This document shows, one piece after another, positions 63,271-64,000 of a DNA stretch of 64,000 bases. The notes under the pieces are model-generated. The model made no database searches and was not told the DNA's origin. It saw only the letters and a program-made list of their open reading frames with translations. This DNA is from Dyella lipolytica (GTDB lineage Bacteria > Pseudomonadota > Gammaproteobacteria > Xanthomonadales > Rhodanobacteraceae): contig NZ_BSNQ01000001.1 in assembly GCF_030160075.1 (NCBI RefSeq), positions 1-64,000 of the forward strand. The letters run 5' to 3'. The position numbers and the translations under genes were made by a program. Each line of letters begins with the position of its first letter. The stretch's first letter is position 1.

Positions 63271-64000
63271 ATGCCCCCCGTTTACACAAGCCTATTTTTA
63301 CGACGCAGCGCTGCGGAGCGGATCGCCCTGGTTTTGGCGATGGCGGTCGCGTTCGTTCTGCTGACTGGCTTGCTGGACGGCAACGATGGAGTAGCGGCGT
63401 CACAGCTCCTTGCACAGCCCACGTTCCCGCTGGCCAACGCCATGCCCGGCGTGATGTTAGCCCTGCTGATATTGGCGCTAACGCGTCGCACGTTTCTTTC
63501 GTTCGGCTTGGCGTACCTGGTGCAGGCCATGATGTACGGCGTCAATGCACTGAAGGTGGCCAACCTTGGTACGCCGCTATTGCCGGCGGATTTCCGCATG
63601 GTGGGCCAGTTGCGCAAGGGCGGCATGCACGTATTGGGAAGCTACCTGCCGCATAGCCCATGGCCGTATCTCGCGATGCTTGCCGGCGCTGCACTGATCG
63701 CTGCGATGTGGCGCTACGAGCCGCCGCTTTTCGCTAGCCGCACAGGCGGCAAGCGCCTAGTCTCCGGCAGTGTGCTCGCCGCCACGCTGGCGACGCTGCT
63801 GATCGGTGTGCCCGGTTGGCGCAATGTCTATAACGGGCACAAGCTGTGGCTTGAGCCATGGTCGGCCGCCGCGACCACCAGTCATTCCGGCCTGGTCAGC
63901 TCGCTGGTGATGTTCCATCTGCAAGATCGTCGCACTCAGCAGAAGGCCGACCCGGCTGCGGTGGGCAAACTTCTGCAGACGACCGGCAACGCGGTGCGCG
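63271..64000 (+). CDS. LtaS/OpgB-like membrane sulfatase, 5' part only
   Basis: An open frame from the ATG at 63271 to the window edge, 243 residues seen so far. It begins MPPVYTSLFLRRSAAERIAL and has about four hydrophobic segments (roughly residues 17-35, 52-70, 73-93 and 131-150, then 165-180). LPADFRMVGQLRKGGMHVLG resembles the membrane part of LTA synthase/phosphoglycerol transferase (OpgB-type) proteins. The catalytic sulfatase domain should lie beyond the edge and is unseen. OpgB relatives move phosphoglycerol to periplasmic glucans. No clear ribosome site. Confidence 0.72.
   Translation, partial: MPPVYTSLFLRRSAAERIALVLAMAVAFVLLTGLLDGNDGVAASQLLAQPTFPLANAMPGVMLALLILALTRRTFLSFGLAYLVQAMMYGVNALKVANLGTPLLPADFRMVGQLRKGGMHVLGSYLPHSPWPYLAMLAGAALIAAMWRYEPPLFASRTGGKRLVSGSVLAATLATLLIGVPGWRNVYNGHKLWLEPWSAAATTSHSGLVSSLVMFHLQDRRTQQKADPAAVGKLLQTTGNAVR

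Overview
The window is about 60% GC, densely coded chromosomal DNA. It most resembles a Rhodanobacteraceae-type gammaproteobacterium (Dyella, Rhodanobacter, Luteibacter or Frateuria). This is an inference from gene content: a rubredoxin/thiE/hemL cluster, a short-type adenylate kinase, a PPi-type phosphofructokinase beside a proton-pumping pyrophosphatase, and Gram-negative Kdo/O-antigen genes. I saw no insertion sequence, prophage, CRISPR array, tRNA gene or toxin cluster.

Layout. 1-120: promoter and boxA leader of an rRNA operon reading leftward out of the window. 267-3611: a small conserved protein and rubredoxin on the minus strand, divergent from thiE-hemL-Kv channel. 3728-6129: a heptad-repeat secreted protein, then gloA and argD. 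6130-6907: a long non-coding stretch with a cluster of strong hairpins. 6908-12013: a sigma-54 activator, an SDR, a LON-domain protein, mpl and adk. 12216-15667: PPi-phosphofructokinase and H+-pyrophosphatase. 15735-23897: a HAF-repeat protein, two MocR regulators (one without its PLP lysine), a prolyl oligopeptidase, a 2OG-Fe(II) oxygenase and a small membrane protein. 24023-29415: soluble pyrophosphatase, a LysR/MFS/oxidoreductase set, a DUF3224 protein and an AraC regulator. 29478-31533: thiC with its TPP riboswitch. 31568-34670: tetR divergent from pcm-tolC. 34719-45115: LPS and envelope genes (waaA, lpxL, deacetylase, glycosyltransferases, waaL, ELM1-type protein) with yceI and a nitroreductase. 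45121-47973: glnE. 48038-63082: a 15-kb assimilatory sulfate regulon. 63271-end: the start of an LtaS/OpgB-like membrane sulfatase.

The sulfate block forms one pathway. An outer-membrane porin and the Sbp-CysTWA importer bring sulfate in. A fused ATP sulfurylase/APS kinase makes PAPS. CysH (PAPS-type, without the Fe-S cysteine pairs) reduces it to sulfite, CysJI reduces sulfite to sulfide, and CysG supplies siroheme. CysB is the likely regulator. A similar 18-bp near-palindrome lies in front of sbp, the porin/cysJ pair and the cysB/cysG pair.

I did not find a clearly undescribed multi-gene system. The best candidates for new biology are the hairpin cluster at 6632-6803, the shared sulfur-operon motif, the MocR protein with Asn in place of the PLP lysine, the two copies of an intergenic repeat with a compensatory stem change, and an HSDL2-type SDR whose catalytic serine is alanine. 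All homology calls are from reading the sequence, with no database search.
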